A DNA stretch of 64,000 bases from a virus. Location of the stretch: positions 61,155 through 125,154 of IMG/VR virus record IMGVR_UViG_3300027749_000051; one strand, 5' to 3'. The translations under genes and the position numbers were made by a program. The notes under the pieces are model-generated. The model saw nothing but the letters and a program-made list of their open reading frames with translations. It was not told the origin of the DNA and did no database searches. The stretch's first letter is position 1; the number at the start of each line of letters is the position of its first letter. Shown here in pieces: positions 7,191 through 15,126 of the stretch.

Positions 7191-8650
7191 TGCTAAAAAC
7201 AATAGAATTAACTTTTAATATTGCAGGAAATGTTGGGAATTATTATAAAGAAAATAATATAGATATTAAATATAATAGTATTAATACTATACCAATTGAG
7301 AAAGTAAATCCTGATAGTCATTTAATGGTTGACGCCATTTGTGATGTTTGTGGTAAAGAGACTAAAGTACAATATAGAAGATATAATAAATCTATTAAAA
7401 ATGGGGGATATTACTCTTGTTCGTCTAAATGTGGAAAGAATAAGACAATAGAGACTAATATTGTTAAGTACGGGTCAAATTCATACTTTGAAAGTAATGA
7501 GTTTAAAGATAAATCAAAGAAAACATTTTTAACTAAATGGGGGGTAGATCATTTTAGACGAAGCGATCAATGGAAAGTTGAAAATAGTATTGCGGAAATT
7601 GAAAAACGAAAAAAAACAATATTTGATACATTTATCGGTGAAAATCCAAAAATTATTGGGCAAGATGGTGATAATTTTATAATTAGTTGTGAGATTCATG
7701 GGCAGTCAACAATACCTAAATCTATATTTGCAAATAGAAAAATAATTGGAACCGAATTTTGTACCATTTGTAAACCGATTGAATCTAATATTTCAGGAAA
7801 AGAAGTATTGTTGAAAAAGTTGATTTCTGAAATATATGATGGAAAAATTATTATTGGATATAAAATTGAACGAAAAGAAATTGATATCTTTTTACCTGAC
7901 ATTAATATTGGGTTTGAATTTAATGGGTTAAGATGGCACTCTGAATTATTTAAAGAAAAAGAATACCATATTAATAAGACTAATTTATGTAAATTGCATG
8001 GAATACGACTAATTCATATATTTGAAGATGATTTTGATTTTAAATTAGATATCGTTAAATCAATAATATCTAATGTTATTGGGAAAAGCGAAATAATTCC
8101 AGCAAGGAAAACAACAATTAAAAGAATAAATGAAAAGGATATTGTTAAAATATTTTTAAATGAAAATCATCTTCAAGGATTTGTTAACACGAATATTAAT
8201 TATGGGTTATATTATGACGGTGAATTAGTTAGTTTAATGACCTTCTCAAAATTAAGAAAAATTTTTAAAAATAAAATATTGGATAATAGTTATGAACTAG
8301 TGAGATTTTGTAATAAAATTGGTATCGGGGTTATAGGTGGGGCTTCAAAATTATTTAAGAATTTTTTAATTGAATATAATCCTAAAGATGTGATATCTTA
8401 TTGTGATATTTCTTGGGCGACTGGAGATTTGTATAAGAGATTAGGATTTGATTCTTTATGTATAACTCCACCAAATTATTATTATGTTATTAATAGAAAC
8501 CGAGAAAATAGAATAAAATATCAAAAACATAAATTGGTTAAACTCGGGTATGATGAAAATATGACCGAATCTAAAATTATGAATAGTAGGGGGTATTTTA
8601 GAATCTATAATTGTGGAAATGAGAAATACATTTATAAAAATACGAATTAA
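7190..8650 (+). CDS. Homing-type endonuclease with zinc ribbon and Vsr-like nuclease core
   Basis: A free-standing homing-like endonuclease, about 486 residues from Met at 7190 (preferred because the upstream ATG lies in the terminator hairpin). An N-terminal Cys4 zinc ribbon (CDVCGKE ... CSSKCGK) is followed by repeated K-S-K-KTFLTKWGVDHF-type NUMOD-like segments, then a PD-(D/E)XK/Vsr-like core: KIERKEIDIFLPD, IGFEFNGLRWHSE, and CKLHGIRLIHIFEDDF. The C-terminal domain (GGASKLFKNFL, ISYCDISWATGDLYKRLGF, TPPNYYYV) is common to phage homing nucleases. It is AT-richer than its neighbours and flanked by a terminator, consistent with mobile insertion between genes. Confidence 0.85.
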   Translation: MLKTIELTFNIAGNVGNYYKENNIDIKYNSINTIPIEKVNPDSHLMVDAICDVCGKETKVQYRRYNKSIKNGGYYSCSSKCGKNKTIETNIVKYGSNSYFESNEFKDKSKKTFLTKWGVDHFRRSDQWKVENSIAEIEKRKKTIFDTFIGENPKIIGQDGDNFIISCEIHGQSTIPKSIFANRKIIGTEFCTICKPIESNISGKEVLLKKLISEIYDGKIIIGYKIERKEIDIFLPDINIGFEFNGLRWHSELFKEKEYHINKTNLCKLHGIRLIHIFEDDFDFKLDIVKSIISNVIGKSEIIPARKTTIKRINEKDIVKIFLNENHLQGFVNTNINYGLYYDGELVSLMTFSKLRKIFKNKILDNSYELVRFCNKIGIGVIGGASKLFKNFLIEYNPKDVISYCDISWATGDLYKRLGFDSLCITPPNYYYVINRNRENRIKYQKHKLVKLGYDENMTESKIMNSRGYFRIYNCGNEKYIYKNTN

Positions 8651-8997
8651 TCAACTACATAACGGACAGAGTCACCTGTTTTAATCTCAAGGTTTTCACA
8701 GGTACCACCTTCGACTTCAAGAACAATATTACCATAACCACAATAAGTTTTACAATCTTTGGTGTCACAAGGGGGACAATTATGATGTATTTTTGTGATT
8801 ATGTGATCTTTAATGATAATTATATCAAGAGAGGTTATACAATTTTTCATATAAAAACATTGTTTATCTCCGCCCATTAAAAATAATAGTCCGTCAAAAG
8901 AATTATCAAAAGTCTTTCCCATCATACCGATTGATTGGGACTTTTTATCGGTAAGTGTTTTGACATTAAAAATATTTTTATTAATTTTAACTCTCAT
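8647..8997 (-). CDS. DUF192 family protein
   Basis: A 116-residue DUF192 protein, normally a small secreted or cytoplasmic beta-barrel. The family pattern is clear: KSQSIGMMGKTF, GLLFLMGG, FYMKNCITSLDIIIIKD, then CGYGNIVLEVEGGTCENLEI and GDSVRY. This copy has extra cysteines (CPPCDTKDCKTYC) in the central loop, which may bind metal or form disulfides. No signal peptide. Converges on the homing endonuclease (overlap 4 bp) and is divergent from the Nudix gene. Function of the family is unknown. Confidence 0.85.
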   Translation of the reverse strand: MRVKINKNIFNVKTLTDKKSQSIGMMGKTFDNSFDGLLFLMGGDKQCFYMKNCITSLDIIIIKDHIITKIHHNCPPCDTKDCKTYCGYGNIVLEVEGGTCENLEIKTGDSVRYVVD

Positions 8998-9010
8998 AAC
9001 AATAAATACA

Positions 9011-9427
9011 ATGGAAATTAAAAGGAGCTCAGGTGTTCTTGTAAAGTGTGAAGATAAAGTTCTTCTTTGTAAAAGAAATAAGGAAAAAACTTTTCCAGGA
9101 ATGTGGTCTATACCTGGAGGAGGAATGGAAGAGGGAGAATCATCTAAAGAATGCGCTAAGAGAGAGTTCTTTGAGGAGACCTCAGTTGATATTGATGATG
9201 ATGATTTGGAGTTTATTGGTATAATTCCTTGTTATCGCAAAGAATGGAAGGAAATTAAAGGATATATGTATGTTTATCTTTTAGTAGTTGATGAAGAAAT
9301 TATACCAGATCTTGAAATGGCTATGGATGGTTTTGAACACACCGCTTGTGATTATTTTAAGTTATCTGAAATTGATCCATTGACGACAGGAGACAACCTT
9401 TATAATTTAATTAAAACTACAATTTAA
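9011..9427 (+). CDS. Nudix hydrolase
   Basis: A 138-residue Nudix hydrolase from the ATG at 9011; the upstream in-frame ATG at 8960 would overlap the divergent DUF192 gene. The Nudix box GX5EX7REUXEEXGU is seen as GGGMEEGE, then REFFEETSVD (the Gly after EE is replaced by Ser). The preceding LLCKRNKEKTFPGMWSIPGG is typical of MutT/ADP-ribose-type enzymes. It would hydrolyse a nucleoside diphosphate linked to X, for pool cleaning or cofactor/cap turnover. Exact substrate is not readable from the sequence. Confidence 0.92.
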   Translation: MEIKRSSGVLVKCEDKVLLCKRNKEKTFPGMWSIPGGGMEEGESSKECAKREFFEETSVDIDDDDLEFIGIIPCYRKEWKEIKGYMYVYLLVVDEEIIPDLEMAMDGFEHTACDYFKLSEIDPLTTGDNLYNLIKTTI

Positions 9428-9445
9428 ATAAAATAGAGTAATAAT

Positions 9446-9476
9446 TTGTTTATTTAAAATATGTTTTATATCTTTG
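9446..9476 (+). promoter_or_regulatory. Bacteroidota-type promoter for 9495
   Basis: TTG at 9446-9448 and TATCTTTG at 9469-9476, spaced 20 bp, match the sigma-ABfr consensus TTG-n19-TAnnTTTG. Confidence 0.8.
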
Positions 9477-9494
9477 TAGTCTAAAATAAACGAT

Positions 9495-9776
9495 ATGAAC
9501 TTACCACAACACAACATCAAGATTCAACACGAGACATTCGGTATTCTTTTGAATGAAACTTTCGTAGATCCAATTCAGTTTAAATTATTCTTAAAAATGG
9601 TTCAAGGATGTTTGGAACTTAAGAATGATCTTACATTCTTTAATGGTGTTGATTTTTTGGTTCATATCCCTTTTAAGCATCTAACGAACTCAATTATTGT
9701 TACTAATGTAGACACATATACATTAGCGGATCATTTGATTAACAAATCAAAGGTTGAGGCGTTAGAAACAAGATAA
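9495..9776 (+). CDS. Hypothetical protein, 93 aa
   Basis: Starts MNLPQHNIKIQHETFGILLN. No family recognised; soluble, mixed alpha/beta composition. It has its own host-type promoter 18 bp upstream and a strong terminator about 60 bp downstream, so it is a monocistronic, probably early-expressed gene of the kind that often targets host processes. That role is inference from context only. Confidence 0.7.
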   Translation: MNLPQHNIKIQHETFGILLNETFVDPIQFKLFLKMVQGCLELKNDLTFFNGVDFLVHIPFKHLTNSIIVTNVDTYTLADHLINKSKVEALETR

Positions 9777-9834
9777 TTTCAAGTTTCCAAGTTCGTTAAA
9801 TTTGGTGGTGGAAGGCTGTCGACCGACTAGCCCC

Positions 9835-9864
9835 AAGAGAGAGACTTCGGTCTCTTTCTTTTTT
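9835..9864. terminator. UUCG-loop terminator, 11-bp stem
   Basis: An 11-bp stem closed by a TTCG tetraloop, with T-tract on the plus side. It lies between convergent genes 9495 (plus) and 9863 (minus) and can serve both. Confidence 0.85.
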
Positions 9865-10717
9865 ATTCAATATATTCTTCAATATTTATGGAGTTAAAAT
9901 TTCCGGTAATTCTCATTGATTTATCAAACTCTAAAGTTGGTTCATCATCAAAAAAATTGCAATACATTTCACCACTTTTAACCTCTGGTATAAAAATATG
10001 ATGGTCTTCAAATGACTTTAATATGATATATTGGGATGACATAGATTCGAATCGTTGAAATGACATAACAGGATTTAATGTGTCTTCTTCTAATTCACAT
10101 TTATTTTTTAGATTAGTGTTCCAAGTGGCAATAAAATAACTTGTGTATTCGTGTTCGTTAGTTTCGATTTCACCAGTGCCCTCACATCTTTCACATTCTA
10201 CCCATCCTTCATCGCATTTTTTATTAGTACAGTCGTATTCTCCTTCTCCTCCACATCTAGGGCAAGTTTCTTCTCCTGTCCCACGACAGTTATTACACTT
10301 TTCATCGTCATCGTGAGGATCGGTTCCGTCGCCGCCACAATATTCGCATTCAACAACACCATTACCATGACAATATTCACAATCATTTGTTCCACTTCTT
10401 CCACAATGGGAACAATCATGTGAGCCTTGTCCGTCACATCTTTGACATTCAGTTGTATAAAAGTCTTCATTTCGTGTGAATAGATTCGCAAATGATATTT
10501 GATTTAATAATTTATCTGCGAGAATAAAATCGTTTTGTGTTTTAAGTGAATAAATATAAAATACTAATTTTACAATATTTTCTGCGCCTAAAAGGGAAAA
10601 ATATACTTTTTGGGATTCTAATAATGGGATTATATCATAATAGATCTCTTGAACAGTATTTGACTTAGGGATCGTATCTTCAATTTTGGACGCTATTTTT
10701 TTAATTCTTTCGTTCAT
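9863..10717 (-). CDS. DnaJ zinc-finger-like CxxCxGxG repeat protein without J domain
   Basis: 284 residues. An N-terminal helical part (1-90) is followed by a dense run of CxxC knuckles of the DnaJ central-domain type: CQRCDGQGSHDC, CSHCGRSGTNDC, CEYCHGNG, CEYCGGDG, CNNCRGTGEETC, CPRCGGEG, and CERCEGTG (about 95-190). The C-terminus (195-284) is a separate domain without cysteines. DnaJ uses this region to bind unfolded protein and zinc; no HPD-containing J domain is present. It could act as a holdase or a zinc-dependent adaptor. The gene overlaps the upstream 10714 gene by 4 bp. Confidence 0.85.
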   Translation of the reverse strand: MNERIKKIASKIEDTIPKSNTVQEIYYDIIPLLESQKVYFSLLGAENIVKLVFYIYSLKTQNDFILADKLLNQISFANLFTRNEDFYTTECQRCDGQGSHDCSHCGRSGTNDCEYCHGNGVVECEYCGGDGTDPHDDDEKCNNCRGTGEETCPRCGGEGEYDCTNKKCDEGWVECERCEGTGEIETNEHEYTSYFIATWNTNLKNKCELEEDTLNPVMSFQRFESMSSQYIILKSFEDHHIFIPEVKSGEMYCNFFDDEPTLEFDKSMRITGNFNSINIEEYIE

Positions 10718-11070
10718 AATTTTAAAAATTGGTATTCAGGATGAATGTCGTCTTGTGATTTTATACCTAAGAATGAGAGTTTATAGGTATCTAGTATCAT
10801 GTCTTTTAGATCTTCTTGGGCATCATACATTTCAAAATAGTATTTGAAATCATCATCGTCGTAAGAGCCATTCTTAATAGAATAGTTTCTGACTAAAAAC
10901 TTCATTGTAATATCTTTCTCTCCTTTGTATTCTCCCATATTGGCATTTAATAATAATAAATAAAAATCTAAATGTATTTGTCTACTCTCCCATGCAAAAC
11001 TTTTTATTATTTTGAAGTGATGGACATCCGATCCACTTAATTTGTTTAATATACTTGTTACGTCAGTCAT
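10714..11070 (-). CDS. Hypothetical protein, 118 aa
   Basis: Begins MTDVTSILNKLSGSDVHHFK; no family recognised. Acidic patches (YDDDDFKYYFEMYDAQEDLKD) in the middle. Its end overlaps the start of the zinc-repeat protein by 4 bp, so the two are translationally coupled and probably work together. Divergent from the sulfotransferase gene at 11122. Confidence 0.7.
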   Translation of the reverse strand: MTDVTSILNKLSGSDVHHFKIIKSFAWESRQIHLDFYLLLLNANMGEYKGEKDITMKFLVRNYSIKNGSYDDDDFKYYFEMYDAQEDLKDMILDTYKLSFLGIKSQDDIHPEYQFLKL

Positions 11071-11121
11071 TCTAATAAATAGATTTATTTTTTATTTTAT
11101 TCCAGTTATACTTTAGTTATT

Positions 11122-11700
11122 ATGGCGCAAGATAATCAAATTTTAAACATTTCCGAAAAATATAAATATATTTGGTGGGGGCCAGAAAGAACTGGAAGTA
11201 GAACCGTTGCAGAAGTGTTAAGTTATTTCGATTTCAAGCGAGGGGGAATGCCCATATATCAAGCCGGACAACATGATTACAGACATACATGTTATATGCC
11301 TGATAGTGTTAAAGATTATGGATTAATATGTAGTGCTCGTAATCCATATGCCAGGACATTATCTATCTTTACTACATTATTTCCCTCATATACTGACAAG
11401 AGCGTAGATGGGTTTAAGAAGTTCATAAAATATGATCTTAATGGACATGAATTACTTCGAATGATTACTAGCCCAACTTTTACAAAAATACCTGATTATA
11501 TAATCAGACTTGAACACTTAAAAGAAGATTTTATGAAATTACCATTTTTAAGAGATGTTTTATCGGAGAGACATATAGATATGATGATTCAACATGGTAA
11601 GGAAATGGTGAAATGGGAAGACTATTATGATGATGAAACAAAAGAAATTGTCTATGGATTTACAAAACATCATTTTAATATGTTTAAATATGAAAAATAA
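11122..11700 (+). CDS. Sulfotransferase-like protein
   Basis: 192 residues. The N-terminus KYIWWGPERTGSRTVAEVL corresponds to the PAPS 5'-phosphosulfate-binding loop of sulfotransferases, and YGLICSARNPYARTLSIF matches the 3'-phosphate-binding segment (RxPxxR). IPDYIIRLEHLKEDFMKLPF is also typical of the family. A second copy with the same pattern lies at 61039. Known activity: transfer of sulfate from PAPS to carbohydrate or protein hydroxyls. The phage-encoded APS kinase (3631) could supply PAPS. Target may be a glycan made by the neighbouring glycosyltransferases, which is inference. Confidence 0.75.
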   Translation: MAQDNQILNISEKYKYIWWGPERTGSRTVAEVLSYFDFKRGGMPIYQAGQHDYRHTCYMPDSVKDYGLICSARNPYARTLSIFTTLFPSYTDKSVDGFKKFIKYDLNGHELLRMITSPTFTKIPDYIIRLEHLKEDFMKLPFLRDVLSERHIDMMIQHGKEMVKWEDYYDDETKEIVYGFTKHHFNMFKYEK

Positions 11701-11701
11701 T

Positions 11702-11732
11702 TTGGTAGATTAAAATAAGTTATATATCTTTG
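11702..11732 (+). promoter_or_regulatory. Bacteroidota-type promoter for 11759
   Basis: TTG at 11702-11704 and TATCTTTG at 11725-11732, 20 bp apart. Confidence 0.8.
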
Positions 11733-11758
11733 TTGAACAAACAAAAACAAAAAGACAT

Positions 11759-12232
11759 ATGACAACTACAGCGACCCCATCGATTATCAAAGTTAGTAAT
11801 GATTCAGTATTAGCCGGAGATGTATTTCACGGAAGTTTCAAGACCTCAGTTAAAGGTAAAGATTTAACAATTATTGTTTCGAATCACCTTAAAGATGTTG
11901 AGGCGAAATATGACTTCCGTGTGGCTACAAAATGTAAGGCGGGATTTATTACAATCTCCGATTGTGAGAATAGTTCGGTTAATATTATCAAAGGATTTAA
12001 GAAAAACGCATTGGTTAATATCCAAGTTAAAAAGACTTACGATAGTGGAAAGTGTTTATGGTTTGATGTATTTACCACAAAGAATAATAAATGGTACTCA
12101 ATCGATAAGACTTTCCTTGATGTTCTTACGGTGGGTGATATGAGAACATCATTTCCTGACATGTGTGATATGAAATTGTGGGAAATGGTTGGGGCTAAGA
12201 CTTGGGCTGACAAAGCTTTCACTAACAACTAA
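11759..12232 (+). CDS. Hypothetical protein, 157 aa, host-type promoter
   Basis: Starts MTTTATPSIIKVSNDSVLAG. No known family. The first residues resemble those of the next gene (MTTTTTIQRVSN), suggesting shared 5' sequence by duplication. Mixed beta-rich composition, soluble. It has its own sigma-ABfr-like promoter and its own terminator, so it is a single-gene, likely early or middle transcript. Confidence 0.7.
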   Translation: MTTTATPSIIKVSNDSVLAGDVFHGSFKTSVKGKDLTIIVSNHLKDVEAKYDFRVATKCKAGFITISDCENSSVNIIKGFKKNALVNIQVKKTYDSGKCLWFDVFTTKNNKWYSIDKTFLDVLTVGDMRTSFPDMCDMKLWEMVGAKTWADKAFTNN

Positions 12233-12237
12233 TAATT

Positions 12238-12259
12238 AATCCCCGAAAGGGGATTTTTT
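12238..12259 (+). terminator. CCCC-GAAA-GGGG terminator
   Basis: ATCCCC and GGGGAT stem with GAAA tetraloop and T6 tract after the 11759 gene. Confidence 0.85.
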
Positions 12260-12271
12260 ATTAGTGGATAT

Positions 12272-12301
12272 TTGTTAATTGATAAAAGTTGTTTATCTTT
12301 G
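12272..12301 (+). promoter_or_regulatory. Bacteroidota-type promoter for 12325
   Basis: TTG at 12272-12274 and TATCTTTG at 12294-12301, 19 bp apart. The in-frame ATG at 12289 falls inside this promoter and is therefore not the start. Confidence 0.8.
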
Positions 12302-12324
12302 TAGAAACAAAAACACTAAAAGAT

Positions 12325-13068
12325 ATGACAACTACCACCACAATTCAAAGAGTTAGCAATTACCAAGGTAATAACTCATTTATTCTTAAAATGAAAGACG
12401 CAGTTTCAAAGTGGGGAAGGCTGACTCCAAAGCAATTAGAGTCAGTTGAGAAATGTTTGAACTCCGAAGTTAAGTCGGTTGATATGGAGAATCTTCCTGA
12501 GGACATCAAGAGGATTGTGAATTATGACGGGGTGAATACTTTTGTTAATGAGATTGCTTCTAAGTTTAAAAAGTATGGTACTTTGACTGAGAAACAGATC
12601 TCCGCAGCGGTTAAGTCAATTATTAAGGAGGAAGACAAAGAAAAAACTATTCGAGTTAATTGGCCTACTCCTGGCGAAACAATTATCGTTGGTCGTAATG
12701 TGGGTCAACAGTTGAAAGAGACATATGGTTTAGAGTTTAATCCAACCTTATTGGATGTTACAAGATTGTTGGCGGTTAGTCCAAAGGCTGTTAAGTTTGC
12801 TGGTAAGATGACTATTAACAGAGCAAAAGTTTGTTTGTGTTGTTCTAAGACTCTTACAGATGAGTTTTCAATGTTGACCAATGTTGGTCCTATCTGTTCT
12901 AAGTATATGAAGGTTCCATACATCACAGATCGTTCTCAGGTAAATGAATTTCGTGAGAGATATTTGAAACGAGTTGAGGAGATCGGTGAGATGGAATTTT
13001 GGGTCCCAAGAAAACAGATCAAAAAATGGGAGGGCAGTACAGAATCAATCTTAAGAGTACTGAGATAA
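12325..13068 (+). CDS. Zinc-finger protein (DUF6011-like)
   Basis: 247 residues from the ATG at 12325, chosen because the promoter lies just upstream. A Cys4-type knuckle CLCCSKTLTDEFSMLTNVGP followed by IC near residues 170-190 resembles the DUF6011 pattern (CxxCxxxL ... GPxC) seen in phage and nucleic-acid-associated proteins. Two short repeats in the first half (NSFILKMKDAVSKWGRLTPKQ and TFVNEIASKFKKYGTLTEKQ, about 60 residues apart) look like a duplicated helix-turn unit. Zinc binding and a nucleic-acid role are inferred. Confidence 0.7.
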   Translation: MTTTTTIQRVSNYQGNNSFILKMKDAVSKWGRLTPKQLESVEKCLNSEVKSVDMENLPEDIKRIVNYDGVNTFVNEIASKFKKYGTLTEKQISAAVKSIIKEEDKEKTIRVNWPTPGETIIVGRNVGQQLKETYGLEFNPTLLDVTRLLAVSPKAVKFAGKMTINRAKVCLCCSKTLTDEFSMLTNVGPICSKYMKVPYITDRSQVNEFRERYLKRVEEIGEMEFWVPRKQIKKWEGSTESILRVLR

Positions 13069-13079
13069 TAAAGAGTGTG

Positions 13080-13173
13080 GATCGGATGGCGGAATTGGTA
13101 GACGCTATACGTAGATAACAACCGATATTTTAGAGGGCGTGTTATTATACAGGTTCGAACCCTGTTCCGATCA
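13080..13173 (+). tRNA. tRNA-Leu-like gene with abnormal anticodon domain
   Basis: Acceptor stem GATCGGA (13080-13086) pairs with TCCGATC (13166-13172); A13173 is the discriminator and CCA is not encoded. The D-arm is the classic tRNA-Leu form (GGCGGAATTGGTAGACGC). The T-arm is perfect (ACAGG-TTCGAAC-CCTGT). Between D- and T-arms there are 43 nt that do not fold as a normal anticodon arm plus class II variable arm. The best 5-bp anticodon stem at the expected place, ATACG with CGTGT (13107-13111, 13138-13142), encloses 26 nt instead of 7. The anticodon cannot be assigned. Confidence 0.7.
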
Positions 13174-13191
13174 CTTTAAAATAGTATTAAT

Positions 13192-13292
13192 AGTTAGGTG
13201 GCGGAATTGGTTAGACGCTGACCACAATAAGATAGGTTTACAATATGGTCTTAAAGTTACTTATCATACAGGTTCGAATCCTGTCCTGACTA
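13192..13292 (+). tRNA. tRNA-Leu-like gene with 21-nt anticodon loop
   Basis: Acceptor AGTTAGG (13192-13198) pairs with CCTGACT (13285-13291, one G-U). D-arm GGCGGAATTGGTTAGACGC and T-arm ACAGG-TTCGAAT-CCTGT are canonical. A perfect 5-bp anticodon stem GACCA/TGGTC (13220-13224, 13246-13250) sits exactly where expected but encloses 21 nt, 14 more than normal. The following 17 nt can form a class II variable arm (AAG-TTA-CTT). TAAG within the loop (13228-13231) would allow anticodon AAG after U33, unproven. Length 101 nt, longer than usual tRNA-Leu. Confidence 0.7.
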
Positions 13293-13361
13293 CAAATATT
13301 TAGTTAAGTATAGTTTTAGAACAATTTGTTCATATGTTTAAAAAAAAATAAAGGGGAGAAA

Positions 13362-13865
13362 ATGACATCACAGTTAAAAGAAATGATTGAAACAGGGAGG
13401 ATCTCTGTTGTTCAAGTTGCGGAATCAATAAAGAGGGATAAGAAACCCTCTAAAGATAGTAAAATCTCTGATTCAGAGAAGAAAAAGTTTTGGACTATCT
13501 TTAAGAAAAAAACCAATAAAAAAATTGATTCATCATTATTTCCTGAGTCACAACGGGAAAAAATGATTAATGATGTCATGGATAATTTTGATTTTGAAAG
13601 ATGTCATTTGGCTATGAAGGCATTAGATTGGTATTGGATTGGTGTTGGAGTTCCAACGGTTGAAATGCTACAGGACTCTGCGTTAGATAGAATCTTTTCG
13701 GCGATCAAAGGACTATCGTCAAGTAATGGTAAACTCCCTAAGAACTCACAATACTTTTCACAAAGTGGTGGATTAAAGGCAACTGCTTGGAGAAATAAAC
13801 GAGGTGTGGTTGAGAGTATTCGGTTGGAATTTATTTTATCTGAATCCAACTCTGATTTAGTTTGA
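13362..13865 (+). CDS. Hypothetical protein, 167 aa
   Basis: Start at 13362 chosen because AAGGGGAG lies 6-13 nt upstream; the in-frame ATG at 13326 has no such site. Begins MTSQLKEMIETGRISVVQVA; charged N-terminal half, compact C-terminal half ending in a beta-rich segment (LKATAWRNKRGVVESIRLEF). No family recognised. It opens the gene group that continues with glycosyltransferases. Confidence 0.65.
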   Translation: MTSQLKEMIETGRISVVQVAESIKRDKKPSKDSKISDSEKKKFWTIFKKKTNKKIDSSLFPESQREKMINDVMDNFDFERCHLAMKALDWYWIGVGVPTVEMLQDSALDRIFSAIKGLSSSNGKLPKNSQYFSQSGGLKATAWRNKRGVVESIRLEFILSESNSDLV

Positions 13866-13875
13866 TATTATTATA

Positions 13876-15126
13876 TTGATGAAGACTAAAAAACCAAGTG
13901 CTATCGTTTACGGATGGGATAGAGAAGGTGAAGAGATTTTAGTGTCTGATGTTTATTTTGAAGAGTCATTATTTGATGATGTTATTGTTTATTCTTTACC
14001 ATACCGAGATACGGTTGTTGAGGATTATTCTAAGTATCAACCAGATTTGATAATTTCAATAAACAAAGATATTAATATTCCTCACTACCAACTTGGGAGA
14101 TTACATATTCATCTTGATAACCTTGATGGTGATAATGTCTTGGCGAATATTATTGTTTGTCAATCTGTCTTTAGAAATTGTGAAGTAATTAGGTCCAGGT
14201 TCTCTATTTTCACTCCAGTTTATAAAACAGGTGAACGTATTCGCCGAACTTATGATGGTCTTAAAAATCAGATATGGACCAACTGGGAGTGGGTTATTGT
14301 TGATGATTCTCCTGATGAAGAAACTTGGGAAATCTTAAAAGAAATCTCAGATAAAGATTATCGGGTTAAATTAAATCGAGTCTATCCATTAACGGGCGGC
14401 AATGTTGGATTAGCGAAACATAGGGCGGCAATGTTATGTGATGGTGATTGGTTAGTGGAATTGGATCATGATGATTATCTAACTTCTGAATGTCTTTCAA
14501 CATGTAATGATGCGATTGAGAAGTTTCCTGATGGGAAGTTCTTATATACAAATTGTTCAGAAATATATGATGATGGGGAACCAAAATATTATGACCATGA
14601 CTGGTCTGGTAATTGGTATGGTAGACATGATAACTATTTTGATTTTGGTTATGCCGGACATGAGTGGGTTAATGTTGATGGGGAAAATATATTGGGACAT
14701 TTTTATCCTGATGTTAACCCATTAACAATCCGATTTAATATCAGTATGCCTAATCATGCTAGAATGTGGGAAAGGAATTTCTACCATGAAATTGGTGGAC
14801 ATAACAAAAAAACTCCTGTTGCTGATGATCTGGAAATTATTGTTCGAAGTTTTTTAAAAACACGGATGATTCATGTGAAAAAAGTGTTATATTTTCAATA
14901 TAACAATAGGAATAGTACTGTTGATAATAACGCGAATGATATAAACCGAAGAGCCAGATTAATTAGGGATTATTATGATGTCGCAATTCACAATCGAATT
15001 ACTGAACTTGGATTTCATGACTGGAATTGGATTGAAGAAGAAGGACATTCACAAAAGTTTCAAAACAAAGCTCCCATCAGAAAGTATTTTGATGAAGAAG
15101 AAGTAATGAATTACATTTATGAGTAA
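13876..15126 (+). CDS. Family 2 (GT-A) glycosyltransferase with extra N-terminal domain
   Basis: 416 residues. The N-terminal 105 residues form an unassigned domain. The GT-A core starts at about 112 with FSIFTPVYKTGERIRRTYDG, followed by QIWTNWEWVIVDDSPDEETW, GLAKHRAAMLCDGDW and the metal-binding DxD-type LDHDDYLT. The C-terminal half contains WERNFYHEIGGHN and VADDLEIIVR, normal for acceptor-side elements of family 2. It transfers a sugar from a nucleotide donor, likely in the cytoplasm. It overlaps the next glycosyltransferase by 8 bp; with glf it forms a glycan cassette for virion or host-surface modification. Confidence 0.88.
   Translation: MMKTKKPSAIVYGWDREGEEILVSDVYFEESLFDDVIVYSLPYRDTVVEDYSKYQPDLIISINKDINIPHYQLGRLHIHLDNLDGDNVLANIIVCQSVFRNCEVIRSRFSIFTPVYKTGERIRRTYDGLKNQIWTNWEWVIVDDSPDEETWEILKEISDKDYRVKLNRVYPLTGGNVGLAKHRAAMLCDGDWLVELDHDDYLTSECLSTCNDAIEKFPDGKFLYTNCSEIYDDGEPKYYDHDWSGNWYGRHDNYFDFGYAGHEWVNVDGENILGHFYPDVNPLTIRFNISMPNHARMWERNFYHEIGGHNKKTPVADDLEIIVRSFLKTRMIHVKKVLYFQYNNRNSTVDNNANDINRRARLIRDYYDVAIHNRITELGFHDWNWIEEEGHSQKFQNKAPIRKYFDEEEVMNYIYE

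Noticed and set aside
7190-8650. Intron or intein insertion
   Set aside because: The endonuclease lies between a terminator hairpin and a convergent gene, with no split gene on either side.
8960-9010. N-terminal hydrophobic extension of the Nudix protein
   Set aside because: It would overlap the divergent DUF192 gene start and precede the family's normal N-terminus; the ATG at 9011 is better.
10151-10491. Frames overlapping the zinc-knuckle protein on both strands
   Set aside because: Low-complexity shadows of the repeated TGY/GGN codons of the CxxCxGxG protein.
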